Assembly: GCA_963676095.1 (NCBI GenBank) | Contig: OY781040.1 | Location: 6,076,001-6,140,000 of the forward strand | Length of the DNA: 64,000 nucleotides | From: G963676095 sp963676095 | GTDB taxonomy: Bacteria; Bacteroidota; Bacteroidia; Bacteroidales; Prolixibacteraceae | Reading direction: 5' to 3' | In this document: positions 45,201 to 53,735 of the stretch, in pieces | Position numbering within the stretch: the stretch's first letter is position 1 | Layout: every line of letters begins with the position of its first letter | Program-made: the position numbers and the translations under genes | Notes under the pieces: generated by a model | The model's database searches: none | What the model saw: only the letters and a program-made list of their open reading frames with translations | What the model was told of the DNA's origin: nothing

Positions 45201-45961
45201 GAATAAAATCGGCAATTATCCGGGAGAAAGGAGTCAATGGCGACCGTGAGATGGCTTACATGATGTACCTGGCTGGCCTGGATGTTAAGGATGTTCATAT
45301 GACCGATCTTATCGAAGGTCGTGAAACACTGGAGGATATTAACCTGATCGTTTTTGTCGGAGGTTTTTCGAATTCTGATGTCCTGGGATCAGCGAAAGGC
45401 TGGGCCGGTGCTTTCAAGTATAACGATAAGGCGCGTATAGCCCTTGATAACTTCTTTAGACGACCTGATACACTGAGCCTTGGCGTATGTAACGGATGCC
45501 AGCTTTCGGTGGAACTGGGATTGATATACCCGGAACACGAACACATGCCCAAAATGTTGCATAATGAATCACACAAGTTTGAATCCGCATTTGTAAATGT
45601 TGAAATTGTTGAAAATAATTCAGTGATGTTGAAGACAATGGCTGGTATGAAGCTTGGTATATGGGTCGCTCATGGTGAAGGAAAGTTCAGTTTTCCTTAT
45701 TCAGAAGAAAATTATTCCATTCCTTTTAAATATACCAACAAGTTTTATCCCGGTAACCCGAATGGTTCAGGTTATAATGCGGCTGCCATTTGCTCGAAGG
45801 ATGGACGCCATCTGGCTATGATGCCCCACTTGGAACGTTCGTTTAAACCATGGCAGTGGGCCTGGTATCCTGACAAGAGGAAAAAGAATGATGACGTTAC
45901 CCCCTGGATCGAAGTATTTGTGAATGCACGGGAGTGGATCATGGAGAAGAAGAAAAAATAA
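42266..45961 (+). CDS. purL: Phosphoribosylformylglycinamidine synthase, large single-chain form
   Basis: The product has 1231 aa, typical for the fused PurL that includes its own glutaminase. The N-terminal linker is followed by two AIRS-like modules: FSQVNSEHCRHKIF near residue 163, ETHNFPTTVEPFNGAATG, then DHGAGGHLNCLSELVEE, and the second set AGHDVSSGGLITTLLEMCF. The C-terminal class I glutaminase shows FVGGFSNSDVLGSAKGWAG and the nucleophile Cys in SLGVCNGCQLSVELG, and WVAHGEGKFSFP with catalytic His. It carries out the fourth step of purine synthesis using ATP and glutamine. It is alone on its strand. No missing residues seen. Confidence 0.98.
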   Translation: MILLFKTPQRSIIAVQSVDSLSVAEIERLVWLFGEAEHIGKDSLFGWFVGPRKEMITPWSTNAVEITQNMGITCITRIEEFVEVSDGSAEYDPMLQALYKNIGQDVFKIEKQPEPIIEVEDIAAYNEKEGLALSQQEIQYLCSVAGKMGRKLTDSEVFGFSQVNSEHCRHKIFNGTFIIDGVEQEMSLFQLIKKTSKLNPNKIISAYRDNCSFVQGPVVEQFAPHTQDKPDFFEVKDIETVLSLKAETHNFPTTVEPFNGAATGTGGEIRDRIAGGKGSIPVAGTAVYMTAYPRSEGSRRWELATDERPWLYQTPEEILIKASNGASDFGNKFGQPVICGSVLTFEHFENYKKYGYDKVIMLAGGIGFGKKKDSLKATPSRGDKIVLLGGDNYRIGMGGGAVSSVATGEYENSIELNAVQRANPEMQKRAFNAIRALAESDENPVISIHDHGAGGHLNCLSELVEETGGLIDTAKLPVGDPTLSQKEIIGNESQERMGLVMHEKDVPLLKKIADRERSPMYVIGEATGDMQFTFRDSRTGNKPIDWQLEYMFGNPPKTVLTDTTDPDYFEDLSYNTDDIEFYLGNLLQLESVACKDWLTNKVDRSVTGRIAKQQGAGPLHLPLNNVGVIALDYQGKYGLATSIGHAPVAGLIDPGKGSVLSISEALTNIIWAPMLDKIRSISLSANWMWPAKNPGENARIYQAVKAASDFACALGINIPTGKDSMSMTQKYKDDLVYAPGTVIISASGEVSDIRKVVEPVLVNDPSKPVYYLDLSSMPLVLGGSAFGQIVNKVGREAPTVADTAYFVKAFNAVQELIEEELVVAGHDVSSGGLITTLLEMCFSDNASGLDLDFSVLNEKDPVKTFFNENPAIVIQAAEPEKVEAKLQKEGVRFVLIGTPAGKRKMTVSHFERIYDLDIDSLRDLWFKTSYLLDRKQSGDKLALERFRNYKKNEHCYDFKNFTGKAADYGIDLKRRTPSGIKSAIIREKGVNGDREMAYMMYLAGLDVKDVHMTDLIEGRETLEDINLIVFVGGFSNSDVLGSAKGWAGAFKYNDKARIALDNFFRRPDTLSLGVCNGCQLSVELGLIYPEHEHMPKMLHNESHKFESAFVNVEIVENNSVMLKTMAGMKLGIWVAHGEGKFSFPYSEENYSIPFKYTNKFYPGNPNGSGYNAAAICSKDGRHLAMMPHLERSFKPWQWAWYPDKRKKNDDVTPWIEVFVNAREWIMEKKKK

Positions 45962-46263
45962 CGTAATAAGGTGAAGCCGATCAAAAAATTGGTACTTTGA
46001 AGTTAAAGTGCAGTTTTATACCATTTTATTAATGATTTATTACTGCACTTTAGTTTTATGTTTTATAAGCTGTTGAGTGATATTTTTAAAATTTATTTTT
46101 TTTTAAGAAACAGCCAATTTTTTTCTGTACAGATTCTTGCTTTTTCTCTGCAAAGGGTATTTTTTTATAGATTTCAATATTAAAGTAAATCTGACATTAA
46201 GCATAAGATAATGCTATTTTATTCGGATTAAAATTGTCATCTTTGTCTTAATGCCCATGGAAT
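45962..46263. other. Gap between purL and the sensor kinase
   Basis: 302 bp, AT-rich. It holds an 11-bp inverted repeat (46004-46014 with 46042-46052); nothing else supported. Confidence 0.4.
46004..46052 (+). terminator. Possible terminator or attenuator after purL
   Basis: taaagtgcagt and actgcacttta are perfect 11-bp arms separated by 27 bp, followed by a T-rich stretch. The loop is long for a terminator. Confidence 0.35.
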
Positions 46264-48306
46264 ATGAAGAAATTGGTTTTATTACTTCTGATTTGCTCAC
46301 AAATCAATCTTTTGGCGCAATCCAGAGTTGATAGCCTGAAGTCCGTCTTATCCAAAGTCGACAATGAGGGCCGGGGAGATATCCTGAATCAGCTGGCTGC
46401 CTGTTTTAAGCAAAACGACAGCACTAAAAGTCTTGTTTATGCAAGGCAGGCTCTGGCCTTATCGATGGATACAAAAAATATTTCAGTCAGGGGAGATGCC
46501 TTGTATAATATAGCTGAGTGTTTTTATTATTATGATAATTATGAGCGGGCATTGAAATATTATCTTTCAGCCTTGGAAATTTATAAAGATCTTGATAATA
46601 AGGATAAAATAGCTGAAACCTATAATTCTTTAGGATTGGTATTTTACTATAAAGGAGAATATGATGAGGCTCTCAAAAATCTAATTAATGCATTGCAATG
46701 TCTGGAACTATCGGACGATAAACAGGAACTGGGAAATGTCTATTCCAATATGGGGATGGTTTATTCCCGTATTGGAGATTATAATATGTCCATTGAAAAT
46801 TTCCGAAAAGCTGCTTTTTTTAACCGGCAATGCGGGAATATATATGGAATGGCTATTAATTTCAACGGGATAGGAGTGGGTTTTTATGATCAGGCGAATT
46901 TGGATTCGGCAAAGGCCAATTATAACAGGGCTTATTCTGCTTTTAAGCAATTGGGAAACAGGAAGGAAGTAGCTATCGCATTGAATAATATCGCCAATAT
47001 TTTTGTTGATGAGGGAGATAGTCTGGAAAAGGCTATGGACTATTATAATGAAGCTTATCACGTTTTTGATGAGCTGAATGATATGCGCAATAAAGTTTTT
47101 GTTATTGAGGGACTGGGGGGAATATACCGTGCTATGGGCGATAACAAGAAGGCTCTTGCGACTTTTCATACGGGATTAGAGCTTGCTAAAAAATACAAGA
47201 TCGGCTACTATATTCAACAGTTATACTACAAAGATATTGCTTCTACTTATGAAAAGGCCGGAAGAATAAATGAAGCTTACGCCGCTTATAAAATGTATAA
47301 GGTTTATCAGGACAGCCTTCATCAGGAAGAAAGGATGAGACAGGTCGCGGAACTGGAGAAGAAGTATGAGACTGAAAAGAAGGAGGCTGAAATAACAAAG
47401 CTCAACTCGGAAAAAGAGATCGCTTTTCTCCAGATACAGAAGGATAAGGCGGTCCGGGTGTTTGGAATGGTCGCTATATTAATGTTACTTGCTATCATTA
47501 TTTATATTTCTTTTGGTTATTATGATAAGAAGCGGACGAATGTTCTTCTGAATCAGAAAAATAAACAGATAGAATCTCAGAAGGATGAGCTGGAAAAGAT
47601 AAATGCGGCGAAGAACAAGTTTTTTTCCATCATCGCACACGACCTGAAAAACCCGTTTCACTCAGTTATGGGATATTCATACCTGTTGAGTAAAGAATAC
47701 GGACGTTTTTCTGAGACAGAGCGGAAAAAATATGCAGGGGATATTTACAGGTCTACCAATAATATTTTCCGCTTGCTCCAGAACCTGCTTGACTGGAGCC
47801 GTTCGCAAACAGGACGGTTGAAGTATGAACCTGTTACCTTCGATTTCAATGTCTTGTATGATAATATTCACAATCTGCTGAAGCCGGTAGCCGACCAGAA
47901 AAGAATTGTTTTGGAGAGCAGGATCCCGGGTGAAGTTCCTGTCTTTGCCGATCCGATGATGGTTGAAACTGTTCTTAGAAACTTGATCAGTAACGCTATA
48001 AAATTTTCTTTTGAAGAAAAGACGATTATCACGGAAGTGATGAAAATGGATAATCGTTTTTTCAAGATAAGTGTGCGGGACGAGGGACAGGGGATATCTC
48101 AAGAGGATCTTGTCAATTTATTCAGGATCGATTCTACCGTAAAAAGAAAGGGAACAAATGGAGAAGATGGTTCCGGTCTGGGCCTGATCCTTTGTAAAGA
48201 ATTTGCTGGTATTAATAAAGGAAAAATCTGGGTAGAAAGCGAGCAGGGGAAAGGCACGGCCTTTTATTTTACACTTCCTGCTTCCTCTGTAAGTGCCCTG
48301 GTTTAA
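46264..48306 (+). CDS. TPR-containing sensor histidine kinase
   Basis: The product has 680 aa. A signal peptide (MKKLVLLLLICSQINLLAQ) is followed by about seven TPRs (residues 40-355, for example YNSLGLVFYYKGEYDEALKN). A coiled-coil runs to a single membrane helix near residues 398-420 (RVFGMVAILMLLAIIIYISF). Then comes a cytoplasmic kinase: HisKA with phospho-acceptor His459 (FSIIAHDLKNPFHSVMGYS) and HATPase_c with N box NLISNAIKFS, G1 VRDEGQGIS and G2 DGSGLGLILCKEFA. There is no receiver or DNA-binding output. TPRs in the periplasm presumably sense a protein or peptide. No response regulator is adjacent. Confidence 0.92.
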   Translation: MKKLVLLLLICSQINLLAQSRVDSLKSVLSKVDNEGRGDILNQLAACFKQNDSTKSLVYARQALALSMDTKNISVRGDALYNIAECFYYYDNYERALKYYLSALEIYKDLDNKDKIAETYNSLGLVFYYKGEYDEALKNLINALQCLELSDDKQELGNVYSNMGMVYSRIGDYNMSIENFRKAAFFNRQCGNIYGMAINFNGIGVGFYDQANLDSAKANYNRAYSAFKQLGNRKEVAIALNNIANIFVDEGDSLEKAMDYYNEAYHVFDELNDMRNKVFVIEGLGGIYRAMGDNKKALATFHTGLELAKKYKIGYYIQQLYYKDIASTYEKAGRINEAYAAYKMYKVYQDSLHQEERMRQVAELEKKYETEKKEAEITKLNSEKEIAFLQIQKDKAVRVFGMVAILMLLAIIIYISFGYYDKKRTNVLLNQKNKQIESQKDELEKINAAKNKFFSIIAHDLKNPFHSVMGYSYLLSKEYGRFSETERKKYAGDIYRSTNNIFRLLQNLLDWSRSQTGRLKYEPVTFDFNVLYDNIHNLLKPVADQKRIVLESRIPGEVPVFADPMMVETVLRNLISNAIKFSFEEKTIITEVMKMDNRFFKISVRDEGQGISQEDLVNLFRIDSTVKRKGTNGEDGSGLGLILCKEFAGINKGKIWVESEQGKGTAFYFTLPASSVSALV

Positions 48307-48307
48307 T

Positions 48308-48862
48308 TTACCAGGATTCCATGACCATTGTCTTTGACAGCTTATCTGCTTTTTCCCTGTTTTCAAGGATCTCAACAATTTTGAGCGCGAAACTTAATGC
48401 TGCACCGACCCCTTTGCCGGTTACGATATTCCCGTCATTTACTGCCGGCTCTTTTTTGATTGTTGCTCCGAACAGTTCTTTCTCAAAGCCGGGGTAACAT
48501 ACAGCCATTTTGCCATTCAACAAATTTAAATGCCCGAGCACCATTGGTCCGGCACAGATAGCCCCAAGCATTTTGTTTTGCCTGCTGAATTCCATGATCT
48601 TATTTTTGAGGCCTTCATGTTTATCAAGATTGTTTGCCCCCGGGGTTCCTCCGGGAAGTATAATCATATCGATATTCCGATAATCCACCTCCCTGAAAAA
48701 CTGGTCTGCCCGGACTGCTATAGAATGCGAGCCCTCTATAATCAGGTCTTCTGTCATTGATACGATTGTTACGCTTAATCCGGCCCTTCGCAACACATCG
48801 ATCACGGTAATTGCCTCTACTTCTTCAAAACCGGTTGCCAGATGTACTGCTATTTTTTTCAT
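48308..48862 (-). CDS. DJ-1/PfpI family protein
   Basis: The product has 184 aa. The family pattern GFEEVEAITVIDVLRRAG begins at residue 11, LPGGTPGANNLD lies at 69-80, and the nucleophile-elbow Cys103 is in GAICAGPMVLGHL. The size and order match the DJ-1/ThiJ group rather than the longer PfpI proteases. Members include deglycase-like and chaperone-like proteins in the cytoplasm; exact activity is not decidable. It lies downstream of and convergent with the sensor kinase, ending just 2 bp after the kinase stop. Confidence 0.9.
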   Translation of the reverse strand: MKKIAVHLATGFEEVEAITVIDVLRRAGLSVTIVSMTEDLIIEGSHSIAVRADQFFREVDYRNIDMIILPGGTPGANNLDKHEGLKNKIMEFSRQNKMLGAICAGPMVLGHLNLLNGKMAVCYPGFEKELFGATIKKEPAVNDGNIVTGKGVGAALSFALKIVEILENREKADKLSKTMVMESW

Positions 48863-48897
48863 GGTGTTATTTTTTATGATTACCGCAAGTTAGATAC

Positions 48898-48930
48898 AAA
48901 AAAAATGATTCGCAATGTTTGCGAACCATT
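48898..48930 (-). terminator. Terminator after the ECF sigma gene
   Basis: On the minus strand AATGGTTCGCAAA and the paired GCGAATCATT are followed by an eight-base T-run (48898-48905 region), 33-65 bp past the sigma stop codon. Confidence 0.75.
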
Positions 48931-48962
48931 CTTTCGTGATATGACCAATCTATTCTAAATAA

Positions 48963-49469
48963 TCAATTTGCATAGTCCTTAAGTGCTTTTTCCAGTTTTT
49001 TTCTCGTGAAAAATATCCTGCTTTTGACCGTTCCAAGCGGTAAATTCAAATGCTCGGCAATTTCTTTGTATTTATAACCGTCCAGAAACATGGTAAACGG
49101 AACCTTATACTCGTCTTCCAAAGCATGGATATTCTTCAGAATTTCTTTTGAACTAAAGAACGAATCAGGCGATGGGTAAATCTTGTCCTTCGAAAATTTC
49201 AGGTGAAAATCATTGTTAGAGCCGTCGAATGTATTCTTGGCCTTGACATTTCTCCTGTAATTATTGATAAAAGTGTTTTTCATTATTGTATAGATCCAAG
49301 CCTTAAAATTCGTGTTTTGAGTAAATTTATCACGATACGTGAGCGCTTTCAGAAATGTCTCCTGTAACAGGTCCTGTGCCTTTTCCTGGTCTGAGGTCAA
49401 ACTTAAAGCGTAATACAGCAGCTTGTCCTGTAGTCCCAGCAATGCGTTGTTAAATTGAAGCTGTGTCAT
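48963..49469 (-). CDS. ECF RNA polymerase sigma factor (no adjacent anti-sigma)
   Basis: The product has 168 aa. Region 2: KLLYYALSLTSDQEKAQDLLQETFLKA, with the ETFLKAL polymerase-binding helix, then FKAWIYTIMKNTFINNYRR. Region 4: EYKVPFTMFLDGYKYKEIAEHLNLPLGTVKSRIF. There is an intact linker. No FecR-type or zinc-type anti-sigma gene follows; it ends in a terminator. This lets it be a general stress type (as in ECF10/ECF-like Bacteroidota factors), but regulon is unknown. A TAtaTTTG element is located at 49503-49510 and a 20-bp palindrome at 49706-49725 upstream. Confidence 0.93.
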   Translation of the reverse strand: MTQLQFNNALLGLQDKLLYYALSLTSDQEKAQDLLQETFLKALTYRDKFTQNTNFKAWIYTIMKNTFINNYRRNVKAKNTFDGSNNDFHLKFSKDKIYPSPDSFFSSKEILKNIHALEDEYKVPFTMFLDGYKYKEIAEHLNLPLGTVKSRIFFTRKKLEKALKDYAN

Positions 49470-49502
49470 GGCTAAGTGATTTTTTGTTGTTATTGTTTAG
49501 AA

Positions 49503-49510
49503 CAAATATA
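49503..49510 (-). promoter_or_regulatory. TAnnTTTG -7 element upstream of the ECF sigma gene
   Basis: TAtaTTTG on the minus strand, 33 bp before the sigma start codon. The -33 position has TTTT rather than TTTG. Confidence 0.5.
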
Positions 49511-49705
49511 AATAGGGAAGGCCGATAAAAAAAGAATTTGGGGTCTTTTATTATTCGATTTTATTTATTACTGATAAAGAAAATTGATATAGCCAGTGTG
49601 TGCCTGCAACATATGAAAGAACTCTTGTCTCTTTGCTATCCTTTTCTTCGCCTACGTAAGATGGAAACAGCCGGCATACTTTTATTAATTAATTATTGTA
49701 TGTCA

Positions 49706-49725
49706 TGTTAAAATGTATTTTAACA
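49706..49725. promoter_or_regulatory. 20-bp near-perfect palindrome, copy 2
   Basis: TGTTAAAATGTATTTTAACA, a near copy of the 42025-42044 site. It lies 236 bp upstream of the sigma start and 332 bp upstream of the TonB receptor start. Confidence 0.6.
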
Positions 49726-50057
49726 ATCGTTTGATTTGCTTGTGTTTATTCAAATGTAACAGAAACCTTGTTTATTCTTTTCTAACACGAGACATCCTGC
49801 CATTTCCTTTAAAAAGATAAGAAATTTACATAATATGTCAGTCAGATGAGAAGATGTTGTCAAACAAGTATTAGAAAAGTCCTGTTTTTTTTGGAAAGAT
49901 TGATTAAATACCTATTTGTCGGGAAATATAACTTTTTCAGAGAATTAAATAGCTACATTTGTCGCTTCCAAAAATAGAAGAATAAGCCGGGATTTTGTGA
50001 ACATCAATGAGCTTTACTTTTCGGTGGTTTTCTTGAACTATTTAGAAACAAAATTAA

Positions 50058-52118
50058 GTGAAACATCTAAAATTTAACTGCAAAAGGGCGGAATTATTAA
50101 CTTTTAGACGTTGGGGAGGAAAACGTTACTCCTTATTTCTGGCTTTGAACCGGCAGGTGCGCATTGCCGTGTTGACGGTAGTGTATCTGTATGTTGCCAT
50201 GCCTGGAGAAGGGTATGCACAGGTCCATCCAGACAGTCTGAAGGTTGATATGAAGTATGACCTTGATGAGATCGAGGTTAGTGCCCAGCGGACACCTGTA
50301 ACTTATTCGCAGGTGGCACGGATCGTGTCCGTGATAGACCGCAACCAGATCGAGGCGGCGCCTGCCGCGAGTATACAGGACTTGCTGGAGTATGCCCCCG
50401 GAGTCGATGTTCGTCAGCGTGGTGCCCTTGGCGTACAGGCAGATATTTCTGTTCGGGGAGGATCGTTCGATCAGACTCTTATCTTACTAAACGGGATCAA
50501 TCTCTCTGATCCGCAAACCGGCCATCATAACCTCGACCTGCCGGTTAACCTCAAAAACATTCAGCGTATTGAAATTCTGGATGGTCCTGCTGCAAGGGTT
50601 TACGGCCCCAATGCTTTTTCAGGGGCTGTTAATATTATCACCGGGGTGGACAGCACCGATGACGGAATACTGGATGCAGGAGTGGGAGAACACGGGCTTC
50701 GGGATATTAACCTGTCCGGGAACTTTGGAAAGGGCCGTTTCCGGAATTTTGTTGCCTTGAGCAATACTTCTTCCAACGGGTATATCCGGAATACGGATTT
50801 TGATACCTATAATATTTTTTATCAGGGAAACGTGGAAACGTCCCAGGGAAAGGTTGACTTGCAGGCAGGGTATACAGTTAAAGGTTTCGGTGCCAATAGT
50901 TTTTATACTCCGGTTTATCCCGATCAGTATGAAAAAACGAGAACTTTGTTTGCATCGGTAAAAATGCAGACCAGAACGAAGATGCATTTCACCCCTGCTT
51001 TTTACTGGCGGCGTCATCACGACCGGTTCGAGTTATTCCGGAACGATCCTCCTTCATGGTACACGGGATATAATTACCATATGACAGATGTGCTTGGTGT
51101 AAACCTGAATAGCTGGTTTAGCAGTAAACTGGGGAGGACGGCCCTTGGCGCAGAGTTCAGGTCCGAAAATATCTGGAGCAATACATTGGGCGAAGATATG
51201 GACGATTCGATACAGGTTCCCGGAGAAAAAGGCCACTATTTCACAAAATCACATTCCAGAACAACAGCTTCTTACTTTGTTGAGCATACTGTTTACAAAG
51301 GAAAGTTTACAGCTTCGGCAGGAGCAATGGCTAACTGGATCTCTGATCTCAACTTCGCCTGGCATGTATATCCGGGAATTGACCTGGGGTATCAACTTTC
51401 GCCTCATTTAAAGATTTTTGCTTCGGCAAATAAGTCGTTGCGTATGCCGACATTTACCGATCTTTATTATAATGGTCCGACAAACCAGGGTAATCCGGAT
51501 TTGAAACCGGAGAAATCGACAACCATTGAAGGTGGTTTTAAATATTCATCCTTATGGATAAAAGGACAGATTGGATATTATCATCGTGCAGGGAAGGATA
51601 TGATCGATTGGGTCAGAAAAAGTGAGGATGAGCTTTGGCAGACGGAGAACCTGACGAAGATTATTGCTGACGGGATTGATCTTTCAACGATGATCGATCT
51701 GGATAAGGCCTTTAATAAGACAGTCCCCTTTCATCAGATAAGTGTAAGTTATTCGTTCAATAACCTGGATAAGGGAACAAGTAATTATCTTTCCTATTAT
51801 AGTCTGGATAATTTAAGGCATAAGTTGTCTGTTAGCCTGGTCCATTCGATCTACAGGAATATTTCGGCCTCCTGGAATTTCAGGTATCAGGACAGGAATG
51901 GCAGCTATTCCAGATATAAAGATACCCAGTATGTTGGGGAATCTTCATATAAACCTTTTTCTCTGGTCGATGTGAAGGTGTATTATAAGAAAGGTCCTTT
52001 CACTGTTTACGCGAATATCTCGAATCTGTTTGACCGTGGGTATGTCGATTTAGGAAATATAGCACAGCCGGGACGATGGCTGAGTTGTGGGTTCAGGTAC
52101 CAGCTTAATTTTAATTGA
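50058..52118 (+). CDS. TonB-dependent receptor (BtuB-like)
   Basis: The product has 686 aa from a GTG start. The leader (residues 1-54) is long and contains a basic stretch before VRIAVLTVVYLYVAMPGEGYAQ. A TonB box DEIEVSAQRTPVTYS lies near residue 70. The plug has QDLLEYAPGVDVRQRG, DISVRGGSFDQTLILLNGI and VNLKNIQRIEILDGPAARVYG, and the barrel closes with GRWLSCGFRYQLNFN. The plug and barrel size resemble BtuB-type receptors, but no cobalamin riboswitch is visible upstream, so the ligand (cobalamin, siderophore or other) is unproven. No SusD follows. Confidence 0.9.
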   Translation: MKHLKFNCKRAELLTFRRWGGKRYSLFLALNRQVRIAVLTVVYLYVAMPGEGYAQVHPDSLKVDMKYDLDEIEVSAQRTPVTYSQVARIVSVIDRNQIEAAPAASIQDLLEYAPGVDVRQRGALGVQADISVRGGSFDQTLILLNGINLSDPQTGHHNLDLPVNLKNIQRIEILDGPAARVYGPNAFSGAVNIITGVDSTDDGILDAGVGEHGLRDINLSGNFGKGRFRNFVALSNTSSNGYIRNTDFDTYNIFYQGNVETSQGKVDLQAGYTVKGFGANSFYTPVYPDQYEKTRTLFASVKMQTRTKMHFTPAFYWRRHHDRFELFRNDPPSWYTGYNYHMTDVLGVNLNSWFSSKLGRTALGAEFRSENIWSNTLGEDMDDSIQVPGEKGHYFTKSHSRTTASYFVEHTVYKGKFTASAGAMANWISDLNFAWHVYPGIDLGYQLSPHLKIFASANKSLRMPTFTDLYYNGPTNQGNPDLKPEKSTTIEGGFKYSSLWIKGQIGYYHRAGKDMIDWVRKSEDELWQTENLTKIIADGIDLSTMIDLDKAFNKTVPFHQISVSYSFNNLDKGTSNYLSYYSLDNLRHKLSVSLVHSIYRNISASWNFRYQDRNGSYSRYKDTQYVGESSYKPFSLVDVKVYYKKGPFTVYANISNLFDRGYVDLGNIAQPGRWLSCGFRYQLNFN

Positions 52119-52124
52119 TAAATC

Positions 52125-52153
52125 AAAGGCTTCCGTTACCGGAGGCCTTTTTT
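52125..52153 (+). terminator. Terminator after the TonB receptor
   Basis: Stem aaaggcttccg and cggaggccttt (one G-T pair) with a 4-base loop and T-run at 52148-52153. Confidence 0.8.
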
Positions 52154-52202
52154 ATACCTGAGGAAAATATTATCTTCGCGATCATTAATAATTACAAATG
52201 AT

Positions 52203-52622
52203 ATGTTGAAAGGTATTTTAGCGATATCAGGACAACCAGGTTTATTCAAGATGGTTGCTGAATCAAAAAACAGTATAATCGTAGAATCATTGATCACGGG
52301 GAAAAGGATGCCGGCTTATTCGACATCAAAAATAAGTTCTCTGACCGACATTGCGATTTTTACTGAAACGGGCGAAGTTGCGCTAAAGGATGTGTTCAAA
52401 AAGATTTTTGACAAGAAAGAGGGAAAAGAGGTTGCCAAAATGGAAGGGGATAACCTGAAAGCTTTTTTTGCGGAAGTACTCCCTGAATTCGACCGCACCC
52501 GGGTTTATACCTCCGATATGAAGAAAGTAGCTCAGTGGTATAACCTTCTGCATGGAAAAGGGCTTCTGAATTTTGATGAGAAAGAGGAAGAGCAATCTGA
52601 AAAAGAAGAAAAGAAATCATAA
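52203..52622 (+). CDS. DUF5606 protein
   Basis: The product has 139 aa. It has no signal peptide or membrane helix. The N-terminus MLKGILAISGQPGLFKMVAE, the middle ESLITGKRMPAYSTSKISSL, and the following FFAEVLPEFDRTRVYTSDMKK are typical of DUF5606, found widely in Bacteroidota. The C-terminus is a charged Glu/Lys tail. Function is not known. It stands between the TonB receptor and YitT, with a strong terminator directly following its stop. Confidence 0.88.
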   Translation: MLKGILAISGQPGLFKMVAESKNSIIVESLITGKRMPAYSTSKISSLTDIAIFTETGEVALKDVFKKIFDKKEGKEVAKMEGDNLKAFFAEVLPEFDRTRVYTSDMKKVAQWYNLLHGKGLLNFDEKEEEQSEKEEKKS

Positions 52623-52662
52623 ACAAAAGGGCTACGTCGGAAAAGCGTGGCCCTTTTGTTTA
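52623..52662. terminator. Bidirectional terminator between DUF5606 and yitT-like genes
   Basis: Long complementary arms (aaacaaaagggc...cgtg pattern and gcccttttgttta) between the two convergent stop codons form a stem longer than 12 bp, with a loop of under 10 bases. Confidence 0.85.
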
Positions 52663-52667
52663 CGAAT

Positions 52668-53597
52668 TTAATTATTTGAATCAACCTTCGTCTTTAGCGA
52701 TTGAAATCCTTCACCCAGTATTTCCTTGGCGTCCATGATCGTAATGAAAGCATTCGGGTCAACCTGGCTGATAAATTGTTCCAGTATGGCCACTTCCCTT
52801 CGGCTTACAACTGTAAAAATGACATTTTTCCTATTCCCTGTATACATGCCATTTCCTTCCAGATAAGTTCCTCCCCGCTCCAGGTCGACCAAAAGTTTTT
52901 GTTTTATTTCCTCATGTTTTTCCGAAATAATAAACATAGCCCGGTTGTAACTTGCCCCTTCCAGCGTAATATCGATCGCCTTCCCCGTAATGTAGATTAC
53001 AACCAGCGAATACAGCGGGATCTGCCAGTCATGAAAAGCAGCCAGTCCGAGCAGTACAATGGCCGAGTCGACATAAATAATGAGCTGACCGAGCTGCATT
53101 CCTGAATACTTTGCGATAATCATTGCAATGATATCGGAGCCCCCCGTGGTAGCCCTGGATTTAAAAATCAATCCAAGCCCAAAGCCGCTCAATACCCCGC
53201 CGAAAACACATGATAACAGTATATCCTGCACCAGGGGAGCATCACCGTCCACTCTCAGGTATGAGATCATGTCCATGAATACGGATGAAAGTACAATCCC
53301 GATAATGGTCTTGAATCCGAACCTGGGGCCCAGAATCTTTATGCCGGCAAGTACCAGCGGCACATTCAGTACCAGTCCGAACAAGCCAATAGGAATTCCG
53401 TCAGGCCAGAAGGAGAACATTCCTTTTGTAAGATAATGGACGACTATGGCAACGCCATAAATACCTCCGGGCACAATTTTATAGGGCGAAATGAAGAACA
53501 TAAACCCTACAGCAAATATAAATGCCCCGATTGTAATGAAACTATATTCCTTAAACCATGTTAGGCTGAATACTTTTTCTTTCTGAAGGAATGCCAT
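52668..53597 (-). CDS. YitT-family membrane protein with DUF2179 domain
   Basis: The product has 309 aa. Five to six hydrophobic helices span residues 20-200 (FITIGAFIFAVGFMFFISPYKIVPGG, IIGIVLSSVFMDMISYL, LLSCVFGGVLSGFGLGLIF). The family marker KIVPGGIYGVAIVVHYL near residue 45 is clear. The C-terminal DUF2179 module is cytoplasmic (NRAMFIISEKHEEIKQKLL, RKNVIFTVVSRREVAILEQF). Role is not established for the family. It is followed on the minus strand by DUF5606 in convergent order. Confidence 0.9.
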   Translation of the reverse strand: MAFLQKEKVFSLTWFKEYSFITIGAFIFAVGFMFFISPYKIVPGGIYGVAIVVHYLTKGMFSFWPDGIPIGLFGLVLNVPLVLAGIKILGPRFGFKTIIGIVLSSVFMDMISYLRVDGDAPLVQDILLSCVFGGVLSGFGLGLIFKSRATTGGSDIIAMIIAKYSGMQLGQLIIYVDSAIVLLGLAAFHDWQIPLYSLVVIYITGKAIDITLEGASYNRAMFIISEKHEEIKQKLLVDLERGGTYLEGNGMYTGNRKNVIFTVVSRREVAILEQFISQVDPNAFITIMDAKEILGEGFQSLKTKVDSNN

Positions 53598-53689
53598 GAC
53601 TTTATTTTTTGATTAAAATAACATTTGTTCCGGGATAAAATACTTGATTTTTATCAATGTTAAAAACATCTTGTTTCCTTTATGGTAAA

Positions 53690-53717
53690 AAAAAAGGCCT
53701 CCGACAGGAGACCTTTT
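53690..53717 (-). terminator. Terminator of rplS
   Basis: Arms aaaaggcctcc and ggagacctttt (one mismatch) with a 5-base loop, followed on the minus strand by a long T-run, between the rplS stop (53736) and the yitT-like start. Confidence 0.8.
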
Positions 53718-53735
53718 GTATCATCAAAGCTGTTT

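Larger units (their letters stand above)
49470..50057. other. Divergent gap between the sigma and TonB receptor genes
   Basis: 588 bp, AT-rich. It holds a TAtaTTTG element (minus, 49503-49510), the palindrome at 49706-49725 and a TAcatTTTG-like element TAcatTTG (49954-49961, plus). No conserved B12 box or other riboswitch pattern that I can recognise, and no credible small CDS. Confidence 0.5.

Noticed and set aside
49470..50057. Cobalamin riboswitch before the BtuB-like receptor
   Set aside because: No recognisable B12 box or flanking helices were found in the 588-bp gap.
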